From: Akkermansiaceae bacterium
Lineage (GTDB): Bacteria > Verrucomicrobiota > Verrucomicrobiia > Verrucomicrobiales > Akkermansiaceae
Assembly (NCBI GenBank): GCA_024233115.1
Contig: JACKQB010000003.1
Span: 496,001 to 560,000 of the forward strand
DNA: 64,000 nucleotides
Direction of reading: 5' to 3'
Shown here piece after piece: positions 54,837 to 63,797 of this stretch. Position numbers and translations under genes: made by a program. How positions within the stretch are numbered: position 1 is the stretch's first letter; each line of letters begins with the position of its first letter. Below the pieces are notes generated by a model, which worked only from the letters and a program-made list of their open reading frames with translations, searched no databases and had not been told where the DNA came from.

Positions 54837-55382
54837 GTGAAAACAACTTCCACAACCCTCGCCGGCGTCACACTACTGAGCCCCCCGCAGTTTCCTGACG
54901 AGCGGGGGGCTTTCCGGCCCGTCTTTGCGCAGCGGCTCCATGCCGATGCCGGATACGATCATCCGTGGGCGGAAATGAACCTCTCGCACACCGAGCAAGG
55001 CTGCATCCGGGGACTGCATTTCCAAGAGCCCCATGCGCAGGCAAAACTGATCACCGTGGTCTCGGGGACCATCTATGATGTTGTCGTCGATCTCCGCAAG
55101 GACTCGGTGACTTTCGGGAGATGGGCGGCGTTTACGCTCTCGGCCGACAACCCGGAACATCCGTCGCAGATCTATATTCCCGAAGGACTGGCCCATGGCC
55201 TCGCCACACCTGACGGCCCGGCGACCATCGCCTACCTCGTTTCCAAACCCTGGAACCCTGAAACAGAACAGGTGCTCAACTGGAACGATCCGGATTTGAA
55301 TATCCCGTGGCCGATTGAAAATCCCCAGCTATCCGCACGCGATCAACAGGGAGTCCCGCTTGAGAACCTCTATAGGATTTAG
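54837..55382 (+). CDS. dTDP-4-dehydrorhamnose 3,5-epimerase-like (RmlC family)
   Basis: A 181-residue cupin epimerase. Hallmarks are FPDERGAFRPVFA, MNLSHTEQGCIRGLHFQEPH (His), TIYDVVVDLRKDS, and YIPEGLAHGLATPDG. GTG at 54837 is 12 bases after the flavoprotein stop. rmlA, rmlB and rmlD are absent, so the substrate may be another nucleotide sugar. The stop codon lies in the first arm of the inverted repeat at 55379. Confidence 0.9.
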   Translation: MKTTSTTLAGVTLLSPPQFPDERGAFRPVFAQRLHADAGYDHPWAEMNLSHTEQGCIRGLHFQEPHAQAKLITVVSGTIYDVVVDLRKDSVTFGRWAAFTLSADNPEHPSQIYIPEGLAHGLATPDGPATIAYLVSKPWNPETEQVLNWNDPDLNIPWPIENPQLSARDQQGVPLENLYRI

Positions 55383-55485
55383 ACAGAATTAACGGAATTA
55401 ACAGAATTATATGGGGGGATGCCCCGTAACAGCACAAGCCTACCAAACCTAGAAAAATTCTGTTAATTCTGTGAATTCTGTCTAA
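55379..55485. repeat. 30-base imperfect inverted repeat (9-mer-based)
   Basis: Arms 55379-55408 and 55456-55485 (30 bases, two mismatches, 47-base loop) are built of a repeated ACAGAATTA-type nonamer. The first arm includes the rmlC-like stop codon. The element can form a long hairpin, but there is no downstream U-tract on this strand. Confidence 0.8.
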
Positions 55486-55567
55486 AAAAAGCCCCGGATA
55501 AGGAGCCCTTCACCATTGCCCTCAGTTTTTGCTCTGCCTCGCTCCCAATCACTGCTATCGCTGGGCC

Positions 55568-57040
55568 ATGTCCTCATACGATCTTCTCTGCGATAAAACC
55601 CGTGAAATATCCCTGTTAGGAAACACCGCCGGCGTCCTCGGCTGGGACCAGGAAACCTACATGCCCAAAGGCGGCGTGCCTTACCGGGCCAAACAACTCG
55701 CCTGGCTCTCCGGAAAAATCCATGAACTCGGAACGGGGGATGATTTCCGCAAGGCACTGGAAGCCGCCGAGGACGAGGATTCGGGAGACGCGGTGCAAGC
55801 GGCCAACGTCCGCGAGCTACGTTACCGGTTCGACCGCGCCACCAAACTCCCCCAGAGCCTCGTCGAAAAGGCATCCGAGGCCTCGTCACTCGCCAAATCC
55901 GCATGGGCGGAGGCCCGGGAGAAAAACGACTTCCCGCTATTTGCTCCCCATTTGGAAACCCTGCTGGAAATCGCCCGTGAAAAAGCCGGCCTTTGGGGTT
56001 ACGACGACGAACCTTACGATGCCTTGTTAGCAGGCTACGAACGCGGCGCGAAAACCTCCGATGTCGCTGCCATCTTCGACACCGTAGGCGACAAGCTTGC
56101 CGCCACCGCCCAGGCCGCTGTCGAAAGGTCAGCCAGCACCACCGCCGATGTGCTCGCCGGTCACTACCCGGTGGAGCAACAGCAAATCCTCAATCGCGAG
56201 ATCGCCGAGGACATCGGTTTTGATTTTAACAAGGGGAGGATCGATACCACCACCCACCCGTTTTGCACCGGGATTGGCCCCGGTGATACCCGGCTCACTA
56301 CCCGCTATCTGGAAAACCAGTTTACCTCATCTCTCTTTGGAGTCCTGCATGAGGCGGGCCATGGTCTGTATGAACAAGGTTTACCGACCAACCAGCACGG
56401 CCTCCCCGCCGGCACCGCGGTATCGCTTGGCATCCACGAATCCCAATCGCGCCTGTGGGAAAACCACATCGGACGATCACGCGCCTTCTGGACCAAGTGG
56501 CTGCCACGGACCCAGGAAATCTTCCCGAATCTGGCCGACCTGGATCTCGATACTTTTCTAACAGCCATTAATCGGGCTGAAAAATCCTACATCCGCGTCG
56601 AGGCCGACGAATCAACGTATGACCTCCACATCCTGCTCCGCTTCGGCCTGGAACGCCGCATGCTCAATAACGAGATCGCCGTCGCTGATATCCCCGCCGC
56701 ATGGAACGAGCAGTTTGAAAAATTCTTCGGCATGACTCCGCCCGACGACACCAACGGCTGCCTCCAGGACATCCACTGGTCGATGGGTGGACTCGGCTAC
56801 TTCGCCACCTACACCCTGGGCAACTTTAACGCCGCTCAATTGTACCATACCGCTATGCAGGATGAGGCGGTTGCCAGCGCCGCAGCCAGTGCCAATTACC
56901 TCCCCATCCTCGACTGGATGAGGTCACGCATCCACGCCAAGGGCAGCACACTCTTTCCCCAGGACCTGATGAAATCAGCTACTGGCGAGGGAACCAACCC
57001 GCAGTATCATCTGGAGCATTTGAAGCGGCGGTTTTTGTAA
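55568..57040 (+). CDS. Carboxypeptidase M32
   Basis: A 490-residue thermostable carboxypeptidase 1-like metalloprotease (family M32). The zinc motif LHEAGHGLYEQG gives H261-E262-xx-H265, with the downstream glutamate in HESQSRLWENHIGRS. The family signatures FCTGIGPGDTRLTTRY and ETYMPKGG are present. It trims C-terminal residues of peptides, probably in the cytoplasm. ATG at 55568; an upstream frame extends to 55529. Followed by an inverted repeat that may end the transcript. Confidence 0.93.
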   Translation: MSSYDLLCDKTREISLLGNTAGVLGWDQETYMPKGGVPYRAKQLAWLSGKIHELGTGDDFRKALEAAEDEDSGDAVQAANVRELRYRFDRATKLPQSLVEKASEASSLAKSAWAEAREKNDFPLFAPHLETLLEIAREKAGLWGYDDEPYDALLAGYERGAKTSDVAAIFDTVGDKLAATAQAAVERSASTTADVLAGHYPVEQQQILNREIAEDIGFDFNKGRIDTTTHPFCTGIGPGDTRLTTRYLENQFTSSLFGVLHEAGHGLYEQGLPTNQHGLPAGTAVSLGIHESQSRLWENHIGRSRAFWTKWLPRTQEIFPNLADLDLDTFLTAINRAEKSYIRVEADESTYDLHILLRFGLERRMLNNEIAVADIPAAWNEQFEKFFGMTPPDDTNGCLQDIHWSMGGLGYFATYTLGNFNAAQLYHTAMQDEAVASAAASANYLPILDWMRSRIHAKGSTLFPQDLMKSATGEGTNPQYHLEHLKRRFL

Positions 57041-57089
57041 ATCCCGTTCAATCCCGACCCATGTCCTGTCCACCGCCCGGACACGTAAG

Positions 57090-57159
57090 GTAGGACAGCT
57101 TTGCAAGCTGTCGGCAGGATGAGGACTTGGGTTGCCGACAGCTTGCAAAGCTGTCCTAC
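57090..57159. repeat. Palindromic repeat pair (27-base inverted repeat)
   Basis: 57090-57116 and 57133-57159 are perfect 27-base inverted repeats, each with an internal GACAGCTT-TGC-AAGCTGTC stem. A related single unit lies at 61704-61730. The second arm is followed by TTTTCTT, so it may also terminate the carboxypeptidase transcript. Confidence 0.8.
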
Positions 57160-57164
57160 TTTTC

Positions 57165-59141
57165 TTAATCCAACACCGACCACACGGCGATGAACTCGCG
57201 GGCGGTTTTTGGGTTGTTGATGACGATAGATCGGCTGTGAATATCCTGCGAACAAAGTGTGGACAACTCATCTTCACCCAATTGTTTTTTACGTAAAATA
57301 CGAAACTGCCCGCCTTTCCCGGGCAGAGTCTTTTTCTGCAGTTCAAGTGCTACGCGGCCCATGGTCATGCGGACGTTGAGCTCGATGATGTGACGTAGCC
57401 CCAGAGTGCCATCGGATCGGCGATAAACCATGGCATCGACTCCTACGGGGCCAATATATCCTTGTAGTAATCCAGCCAAAGCAGCTGGGATTTTATTGCG
57501 ATACCAGTCGTTGATTTTGGCTTCTCGAAATAGGAATTCGGTTACTTCCGGGTCGAGGCCGGTTCCCCACTTGGGATAGACACGGGTTCCGAGAAATCGG
57601 CCGGAGGCATCATTTTCCATTTCGGTCATACCGATGAAATCGACATCCCCTCCTCCCCGAATTTCATAGAGAGCAGAAAAATCCATCACCCGATCCAGCC
57701 ATGGCTCAACAACGACGCCACCATGCTTGAGAATCGTATTTTCCAACCATGGAAGATAGCTATCGCTCTGCCCAACCCGTTTGTGACCACGGCCAGCACA
57801 AGCAAATGCGGCTTTGATCAACACATCACCAGGCTCCCGCATTGACTCGATCGCATCCGATGCTGGCTCGGCATCCTGGTAAAATACACCGCAGCCTTCG
57901 CTAAGACCGAGCTGTTCCGAGAGCTTCACACCTACCTCTTTGCTAAACCACATGGGAGGGACTGATTCCCGCCACTGCCATGGGAGGTTTTCTGAGATTT
58001 CTTTCGCAAATGGTTTGAGCTCTATGGAGGCGTCAGGCGACCATGCCCAGGGTCGTAGTCCACCGAGTTTGCGGTCGGCCAACTCACCAACTTGCACAAT
58101 TTCCGGGAGATCTAATCCAGCGCGTTTCAAGTACGCCAGATGCGCATTCCCGGGAGGATTCCTGAGCAGGGCGATATCGTCCCGGCGGCACCATGCCAGC
58201 GACAGCATCTCCAGATCCTCTTCCATGGCCACCAACATGCTGTTAGAATGAAATGCTTTTCCGGTAAGGGAAGCCGCCACATGGGACTCGGCATTCGGGT
58301 TGAACCAATGCACGACCGGCGTCCTGCCCCTCGACTGCTCGCAGACTTCCAGGTGGTTGATAAAGTCGTCATCAAAGCCGGCCAGCCTTCGCCCCTCGGC
58401 ATTAAACGGAGCCAGCCCCTTCGCCTTTGCAGGTGCCAGCGGGAAGGTCAGGCATTTTTTAAACGCCTGCCAATCGGTTTCGCCCTGTTTTTTCCACTTT
58501 CTGAACCACTTCACGCCGTGCCCGACGTGGCCAATTTCATCGAGGTAGATTTTTTCTAACACCGAGGCCGTGGAATGATCACCCACCTCACGGAACAAGG
58601 CTGCGTAATGTTTGGAAAAATCCAGGTTGGCCTGCTCGAACGTGAGGTTGAGCCGGGTGACAAAATCCATGGGTGTTGCCATGGGGGCGATCAGCTTCCA
58701 GAAGTAATCGTTCACCGGAAGTTCGCCGAAACGGATGCCGCAGTCCTTCATCCGGCGCAGATACATCAGCGTGTGCATCTGCTCCTCACGCATCGCCTCA
58801 TAAACTCCGCGGCGGTATTCCTTGGGCGCGTCAGGAAACTTCAGCAATACAAGAGCCATCAGTTCGGCGGCCAACAGCTCGTGGTTAGCCAGGAAATGCA
58901 TCATCTTGCCGCGCTCGCGGTCGTCATCGAGCTTATTGACTCCGGGGAAATCCACACGCAGGCTTTTGCCGACGATTCTCAGCTCATCGGGTCGGCCCGG
59001 GGCATCGGGCACCGCCACGGCCTTCCCTGGATGATCATCCACAACTCCCCGCCCGAGCTCGGGGGCAAGCAGAAGTTTGTCGTCCAGCGACTGCGCCAGC
59101 AAAATCCGTTCCGCCACCTCACGCATCTCAAGCTCCTGCAT
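57165..59141 (-). CDS. DUF455 ferritin-like protein fused to an ATP-grasp-like domain
   Basis: A 658-residue protein from ATG 59141 (MQELEMREVAERILL). The N-terminal ~300 residues match DUF455/COG2833 ferritin-like proteins: FLANHELLAAELMALVL, YEAMREEQMHTLMYLRRM, ANLDFSKHY and KIYLDEIGHVGHGVKWF supply the Glu/His di-iron positions. A linker leads to a C-terminal part resembling ATP-grasp ligases (DVLIKAAFACAGRGHKRV, VVVEPWLDRVMDF, GPVGVDAMVYR, IIELNVRMTMGRV). The frame also continues to 59723, but that extension overlaps the divergent DUF2147 gene. Function unknown; a ligase acting after an oxidation is one possibility. Confidence 0.78.
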   Translation of the reverse strand: MQELEMREVAERILLAQSLDDKLLLAPELGRGVVDDHPGKAVAVPDAPGRPDELRIVGKSLRVDFPGVNKLDDDRERGKMMHFLANHELLAAELMALVLLKFPDAPKEYRRGVYEAMREEQMHTLMYLRRMKDCGIRFGELPVNDYFWKLIAPMATPMDFVTRLNLTFEQANLDFSKHYAALFREVGDHSTASVLEKIYLDEIGHVGHGVKWFRKWKKQGETDWQAFKKCLTFPLAPAKAKGLAPFNAEGRRLAGFDDDFINHLEVCEQSRGRTPVVHWFNPNAESHVAASLTGKAFHSNSMLVAMEEDLEMLSLAWCRRDDIALLRNPPGNAHLAYLKRAGLDLPEIVQVGELADRKLGGLRPWAWSPDASIELKPFAKEISENLPWQWRESVPPMWFSKEVGVKLSEQLGLSEGCGVFYQDAEPASDAIESMREPGDVLIKAAFACAGRGHKRVGQSDSYLPWLENTILKHGGVVVEPWLDRVMDFSALYEIRGGGDVDFIGMTEMENDASGRFLGTRVYPKWGTGLDPEVTEFLFREAKINDWYRNKIPAALAGLLQGYIGPVGVDAMVYRRSDGTLGLRHIIELNVRMTMGRVALELQKKTLPGKGGQFRILRKKQLGEDELSTLCSQDIHSRSIVINNPKTAREFIAVWSVLD

Positions 59142-59246
59142 GGGTGCAGAGGTAAGATGCAAGAATGAAGAAGCAAGAGAATTCAGCTTGGAAAATATCC
59201 TTCGCGCGGCGCGATATTTATGGCTAAATGTCCTCATCCAACCCAA

Positions 59247-59678
59247 ATGATCATGCGTAAAACTATAGCTCCCCTGCTCGTCCTCGCCATTCTTGCCCTT
59301 TTTACCCCCAGCCTTTTTGCGGCGGACCCCGTTGAAGGTGAGTGGCTGAAGGATGATCAAAGTGCCCGTATCAAACTCAAGGTCACCCGCAAGGGCGAGC
59401 TTATGGGTGTTATTTCCTACGTCAAGGACCCCAAGCGCACCCACGATACCAACAACCCCGATGCGTCCAAACACAAGCGCAAGCTCCTCGGGCTTGTCAT
59501 CATCCGTGGCTTCTCGAAGGAGGGCGACAAGTGGGGTGGCGGCACGGTATACGACTCCAAGACCGGCAAAACCTACAAAGGAAAAATCTGGCTTGAACAA
59601 GGCAAACTGATGATGCGCGGATACGTCGGCGTTTCCCTGATAGGCAAAACCGCAAGCTGGACGAAGTATGGAAAGTAA
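59247..59678 (+). CDS. DUF2147 domain protein (exported)
   Basis: A 143-residue exported protein with signal MRKTIAPLLVLAILALFTPS and mature start near AADPVEGEW. It fits DUF2147 (PF09917): GEWLKDDQSARIKLKV, KDPKRTHDTNNPD, GGTVYDSKTGKTYKGKI, a small beta-barrel of unknown function linked to fatty-acid or lipid contexts in some bacteria. ATG 59247 or 59253. Divergent from the DUF455 gene. Confidence 0.85.
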   Translation: MIMRKTIAPLLVLAILALFTPSLFAADPVEGEWLKDDQSARIKLKVTRKGELMGVISYVKDPKRTHDTNNPDASKHKRKLLGLVIIRGFSKEGDKWGGGTVYDSKTGKTYKGKIWLEQGKLMMRGYVGVSLIGKTASWTKYGK

Positions 59679-59751
59679 ACATGCGGATGGCTGACTCAGT
59701 GGAAAAGTGTTTCTACTCGCCAATGCCGGTGGAGTTCGCTAGCACACCCGC

Positions 59752-60894
59752 ATGCAGATGAACTCAGATTTCGACCAGATCATCCCCCGTCGTGGAACGG
59801 GCTCCATCAAATGGGACAGGTTTCCTGGACTCGATCCATTCTGGGTCGCAGACATGGATTTTATGTCGCCCCCCTGTGTGATCGACGCATTGCAGCGGCG
59901 AGTCGCCCACGGTGTCATGGGTTACGCCCAGGCCCATGACGGGCTGATGGATGCCATTACCGGCTATATGCAGAGTCGGCATGACCTGCGGGTCGAGGAA
60001 AAGGAAATCATACACCTCGGCGGACTGGTGCCGGCGCTATCGCTCGCCGCACGTGCCTTCGGCTCACCCGGTGACGCGGTGATGACATGCACCCCGATCT
60101 ACCCCCCTTTCCTGGGGATTCACAACGACGCCAGGATGCAGGTGATCTCCGTGCCCCATGTTGAAACCGGTGGCCAGTGGGGATTCGACTGGGAGGCCAT
60201 GGAATCAGCCGTCACCCCCGGCACCAGGCTCTTCCTGCTCAGCAATCCGCAGAATCCGTTAGGCCGCGTGTTCACCCGGGCTGAAATGACCCGACTCGCC
60301 GAGTTCTGTGAACGACACGACCTCATCCTCGTATCCGATGAGATCCACTGCGACCTTATCCTGGATGATACACAAACACCCCACGTCTGCGCCGCCGGAC
60401 TTCCAGACTCTTTTCAAAAACGTATCATCACCCTGCTTGCCCCGAGCAAGACCTATAACATCGCCGGCCTTGGTTATGCCTTTGCCTTGATCCGTGATGA
60501 CTCACTGCGCCGCAAATTCATGGCAGCCCGGGGCCACACACTGCCTGAGATCAACTGTCTCTCCTATTACGCGGCCGAAGCCGCCTACCACGATGGAGAG
60601 CCATGGCGTCAGGAGCTGCTCGCCTATTTACGGACAAACCGCGATACCGTCACCGACTTTGTCCGCTCACGCACACCGTTTGTGATCCCCGCTATTGAAG
60701 CCACCTATCTCGCATGGATCGACTGCCGGTCGACGGGCCTCGACAACCCGGCGCAGCATTTTGAAAAGGAAGCCGGGATTTACTTGTCGGATGGAAACTA
60801 CTTTGGCGCGCCCGGCCATGTCCGTTTCAATTTCGGGTGCCCGCATCACCGGGTGCTTGAAGGATTGGAAAAGATGGCTAAAGTCATTGATTAA
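59752..60894 (+). CDS. PatB/MalY-type pyridoxal-phosphate C-S lyase
   Basis: A 380-residue fold-type-I PLP enzyme. It shows the PatB-like N-terminus SIKWDRFPGLDPFWVADMDF, PPCVIDAL, LSNPQNPLGRVFT, SDEIHCDLIL and the PLP-lysine loop LLAPSKTYNIAGLGYAF. PatB/MalY enzymes cleave cystathionine or cysteine conjugates and can also have aminotransferase or regulatory roles. Substrate not determined. Standalone gene followed by the beta-barrel protein 31 bases later. Confidence 0.88.
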   Translation: MQMNSDFDQIIPRRGTGSIKWDRFPGLDPFWVADMDFMSPPCVIDALQRRVAHGVMGYAQAHDGLMDAITGYMQSRHDLRVEEKEIIHLGGLVPALSLAARAFGSPGDAVMTCTPIYPPFLGIHNDARMQVISVPHVETGGQWGFDWEAMESAVTPGTRLFLLSNPQNPLGRVFTRAEMTRLAEFCERHDLILVSDEIHCDLILDDTQTPHVCAAGLPDSFQKRIITLLAPSKTYNIAGLGYAFALIRDDSLRRKFMAARGHTLPEINCLSYYAAEAAYHDGEPWRQELLAYLRTNRDTVTDFVRSRTPFVIPAIEATYLAWIDCRSTGLDNPAQHFEKEAGIYLSDGNYFGAPGHVRFNFGCPHHRVLEGLEKMAKVID

Positions 60895-60925
60895 GAGCCA
60901 AAACATCCTAAATTAAGCCTCAACG

Positions 60926-61648
60926 ATGAAAACACTCTCCTCTCTCTCCCTCCTTGCGCTTGCCTCACCGACTTTTCTTGCTGCGGATGTCGAAAACGAA
61001 ATTCCAATCGGCATCGAAGCCGTGACCGGATACCGCAGTGGCTACGTTTACCGGGGATTCGAGCTTGCCGAAAGCACGCTTGATTTCCAGGTCGAAGCCG
61101 AGATTGCGATCAACAACCATACTTTTGTGAATGTCGGCGCATGGTATGCCACGGAAACCGGCAGTGGCGATTTTGACGAGGCCGCGTTTTTCACCCATCT
61201 TCGTTTTGAAAAAAGCGATAAGCTCACCCTGGGACTGAGTGCCACCTACCACAGCTTCAGCCACTCCACGCCACCGCTTTCCGCCATGTTTGAAGATGGC
61301 GTCGACCTTGGTGCCTTTGCCACCTGGCATTTCTGCAAAGACTTCAGCGCCACCGCCGGCGCCTATTACGACACAGGAGCCGAGGCCTGGTACGGTCATG
61401 CCGAAACCCGCTGGTCCAAAGCCGTTTCCGAAAAAGCCTACTTTTCGCTGAAGACAGGTGTTAGTTACGTCGACGATTACTATGGCCGCGACGGAATGAA
61501 CGACGCCTATAGCCGGCTTTCCTTCACCTACCATATTTCCGAGACCGTGTCCGTGACACCATTTGTCGGTGGCTCGGTGCTACTCGACGACAATGACGCG
61601 GGTGACGACCAGGCATACGGCGGCATCTGGTTTGAAGTGAGGTTTTAA
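60926..61648 (+). CDS. Predicted outer-membrane beta-barrel protein
   Basis: A 240-residue exported protein with signal MKTLSSLSLLALASPTFLAA. The rest is alternating amphipathic strands rich in aromatic residues (TGYRSGYVYRGFELAES, NVGAWYATETGSG, TYHSFSH) ending in a C-terminal Phe (IWFEVRF), typical of small porin-like or TorF-type outer-membrane proteins. Substrate unknown. Confidence 0.72.
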   Translation: MKTLSSLSLLALASPTFLAADVENEIPIGIEAVTGYRSGYVYRGFELAESTLDFQVEAEIAINNHTFVNVGAWYATETGSGDFDEAAFFTHLRFEKSDKLTLGLSATYHSFSHSTPPLSAMFEDGVDLGAFATWHFCKDFSATAGAYYDTGAEAWYGHAETRWSKAVSEKAYFSLKTGVSYVDDYYGRDGMNDAYSRLSFTYHISETVSVTPFVGGSVLLDDNDAGDDQAYGGIWFEVRF

Positions 61649-61703
61649 TTCGCCTATGGCGAGTCATTGGTCATTAGTGACTATCCTCCGTCTTCACAAA
61701 TCC

Positions 61704-61730
61704 TGCCGACAGGTTAAAAACCTGTCCTAC
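61704..61730. repeat. Palindromic repeat unit (GACAGG family)
   Basis: TGCCGACAGGTT-AAA-AACCTGTCCTAC is a member of the repeat family at 57090-57159 with a changed stem base. It ends 1 base before the ATG of the UbiA-like gene, so it may affect that gene's translation. Confidence 0.75.
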
Positions 61731-61731
61731 T

Positions 61732-62853
61732 ATGATGCCCCCTTTCGTTGAAAAGTTCCGCGCCCTGTTAGCCACAGGGCGCGTGGCGAATCTGCCGACG
61801 GTCTGGAGTAATGTGTTGGTGGCGCACACCATGGCGACCTCCTTCACTTACTTTGGATACACCATAGAATATGGGAATGATCCCATCATCCTTCCCTCCT
61901 TTGTTTTCCTCATCATTGCCTCCTCTCTGATTTACCTGGGTGGATGTATGTTAGGAGATGCTCGGGACATCGAATACGACAGCATCCACAAACCCGACAG
62001 GCCGATTCCCTCCGGCATCATCTCCGCGACATCGGTTACCCTGATAGCCTGGTCACTGCTCATGGCAGGACTCAGCCTGATTGCTGTCTCTTCCACGGCT
62101 ATCTACAACCGCACGTATAATTATACGTGGACAGATTTCAAAGATCTTTTCAATAGCAGCGTATGGCTAAGTACCCTACAGCCCCATCAAATCATCCTTT
62201 GCTGCCTGCTGGTGACAAGCATCGTATGCTACGCCTATATTCATAAAAAACACCGAACCGCCGCACTGATCTTGATGGCGTTTTGCAGAGTTCAACTCGT
62301 TTTCCTTGCCATCTCGGCAGTGCATCAATCCTGGTTACTGCCATACTTTTTACAACCAGTTTCAGATGATATCTTTATGCATTGGAAATGGGTTGTTCCA
62401 TGGATGCCCGTGCTCGCCTGCATCGTTGGTATCTACACCCTGCTACTCAGTTGGGTTGCCTCTACGGAGGCTTCCCCCTCAGTATTTTCCTTCCGAAAAA
62501 CGCTCGCTGTCGGTATGTTAGCACTGCCCCTCGTCTCCATCTGGTTCAACTCCTTCATCTCTGCCGGGCAAACTCCGCCTTGGCGACAGGAACAATTAGA
62601 CGGTAAATTTTTCACCGTTGCCAACAACCTCAGCACGTCCCACTGGATCGTGCTCATTCTCGCTTTAGCATGGACCGGGCATACCCTACGGGCATTGAAA
62701 ACCTCCAAGCCGCTTTTTGTGTCACGCGCCCTGGCGGGTTTCTGCCTGCTTGATGCGGTGATGATCGCGGGAAACTCCCCAATCGTTGCACTCATCTGCA
62801 TCGTTCTCTTCGGGCTAGCACTCCTGCTCCAGCGAGTCACCCCGGCAACCTAG
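61732..62853 (+). CDS. UbiA-like prenyltransferase family membrane protein
   Basis: A 373-residue multi-pass membrane protein. The first Asp-rich motif is GDARDIEYDSIHKPDRPIPSG (D-xx-D-xxx-D) after GRVANLPTVWSN, as in UbiA and EboC-type enzymes. The second Asp motif is not evident, and a stretch of about 50 residues (SSTAIYNRTYNYTWTDF...) looks inserted between helices. The protein is longer than typical UbiA (~290-300). It may attach or process an isoprenoid, but activity is doubtful without the second motif. Confidence 0.65.
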   Translation: MMPPFVEKFRALLATGRVANLPTVWSNVLVAHTMATSFTYFGYTIEYGNDPIILPSFVFLIIASSLIYLGGCMLGDARDIEYDSIHKPDRPIPSGIISATSVTLIAWSLLMAGLSLIAVSSTAIYNRTYNYTWTDFKDLFNSSVWLSTLQPHQIILCCLLVTSIVCYAYIHKKHRTAALILMAFCRVQLVFLAISAVHQSWLLPYFLQPVSDDIFMHWKWVVPWMPVLACIVGIYTLLLSWVASTEASPSVFSFRKTLAVGMLALPLVSIWFNSFISAGQTPPWRQEQLDGKFFTVANNLSTSHWIVLILALAWTGHTLRALKTSKPLFVSRALAGFCLLDAVMIAGNSPIVALICIVLFGLALLLQRVTPAT

Positions 62854-62891
62854 GCAATCATCCATTCTGCAATCTGAAATCATCCATTCAC

Positions 62892-63797
62892 CTACCCCTT
62901 GCCCTTCGTCCGGCTACTTACTTTGCCCACGCTGCTCTCAATAAACTTGATGATCTGGCCAGCGACGTCTTTTCCGGTCGCTTTTTCGATCCCCTCGAGT
63001 CCTGGCGAGGAGTTGACCTCCATGACCACGGGGCCGTGGTTCGAGCGCAGCAGATCGACACCGGCGAGGCTTAGCCCCATGATCTTGGCAGCGCGTACGG
63101 CGGTAGACCGCTCCTCGGGGGTGATCCGAACAACTGCGGCATTACCACCGCGATGAAGGTTTGATCTGAACTCGCCTTCCCGGCCTTGGCGTTTCATGGA
63201 AGCAACCACTTTCCCGCCAACCACCAGGCAGCGGATATCGGCACCTCCGGCTTCCTTGATAAATTCCTGCGCCAGGATGTTGGCATCAAGCCCGCGGAAC
63301 GCTTCAATAACGGACTCGGCCGCCTTGGCTGTCTCCGCAAGCACCACACCCACGCCCTGCGTGCCCTCCAAGAGTTTGACAACAATCGGAGCCCCCCCGC
63401 ACAGTTTGATCATGTGGCCCGTTGCCTTGGTATCGTGGGCAAAGGTAGTCACCGGCAAACCAATGCCCCGACGGGAAAGAAGTTGCAAACTGCGCAGCTT
63501 GTCGCGTGATCGGGAGATGGCCACGGACTCGTTCACCGAATACACGCCCATGATTTCGAACTGACGTACAACCGCAGTGCCAAAAAACGTCCGTGATGCA
63601 CCAATACGCGGAATGATCGCATCATATCCCTTGAGTTCCTTGGAACCGAGGAAAATGCTGGGACGCATCGACGCGATATTCATGTGGCATTTGAGATAAT
63701 CAATGACGTGAACCTCATGGCCGGCCCGATGGGCAGCCTCAACGAGGCTGTTGGTGGAATACAGTTTGGAGTTGCGTGAGAGGATGGCGATTTTCAT
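62892..63797 (-). CDS. rimK: RimK-type alpha-L-glutamate ligase (ATP-grasp)
   Basis: A 301-residue ATP-grasp ligase. N-terminal MKIAILSRNSKLYSTNSLVEAA, the ATP-grasp glycine loop KLLEGTQGVGVVLAE, AQEFIKEAGGADIRCLVVG and the metal-binding VVMEVNSSPGLEG fit RimK, which adds glutamates to ribosomal protein S6. Its start overlaps the next gene by 4 bases. This pairing with an RimK-associated zinc/retropepsin-like protease is common. Confidence 0.92.
   Translation of the reverse strand: MKIAILSRNSKLYSTNSLVEAAHRAGHEVHVIDYLKCHMNIASMRPSIFLGSKELKGYDAIIPRIGASRTFFGTAVVRQFEIMGVYSVNESVAISRSRDKLRSLQLLSRRGIGLPVTTFAHDTKATGHMIKLCGGAPIVVKLLEGTQGVGVVLAETAKAAESVIEAFRGLDANILAQEFIKEAGGADIRCLVVGGKVVASMKRQGREGEFRSNLHRGGNAAVVRITPEERSTAVRAAKIMGLSLAGVDLLRSNHGPVVMEVNSSPGLEGIEKATGKDVAGQIIKFIESSVGKVSSRTKGKG

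Noticed and set aside
59142..59723. N-terminal extension of the DUF455 gene to 59723
   Set aside because: It runs antisense through the DUF2147 gene, which has a clear signal peptide and domain. ATG at 59141 fits the family better.
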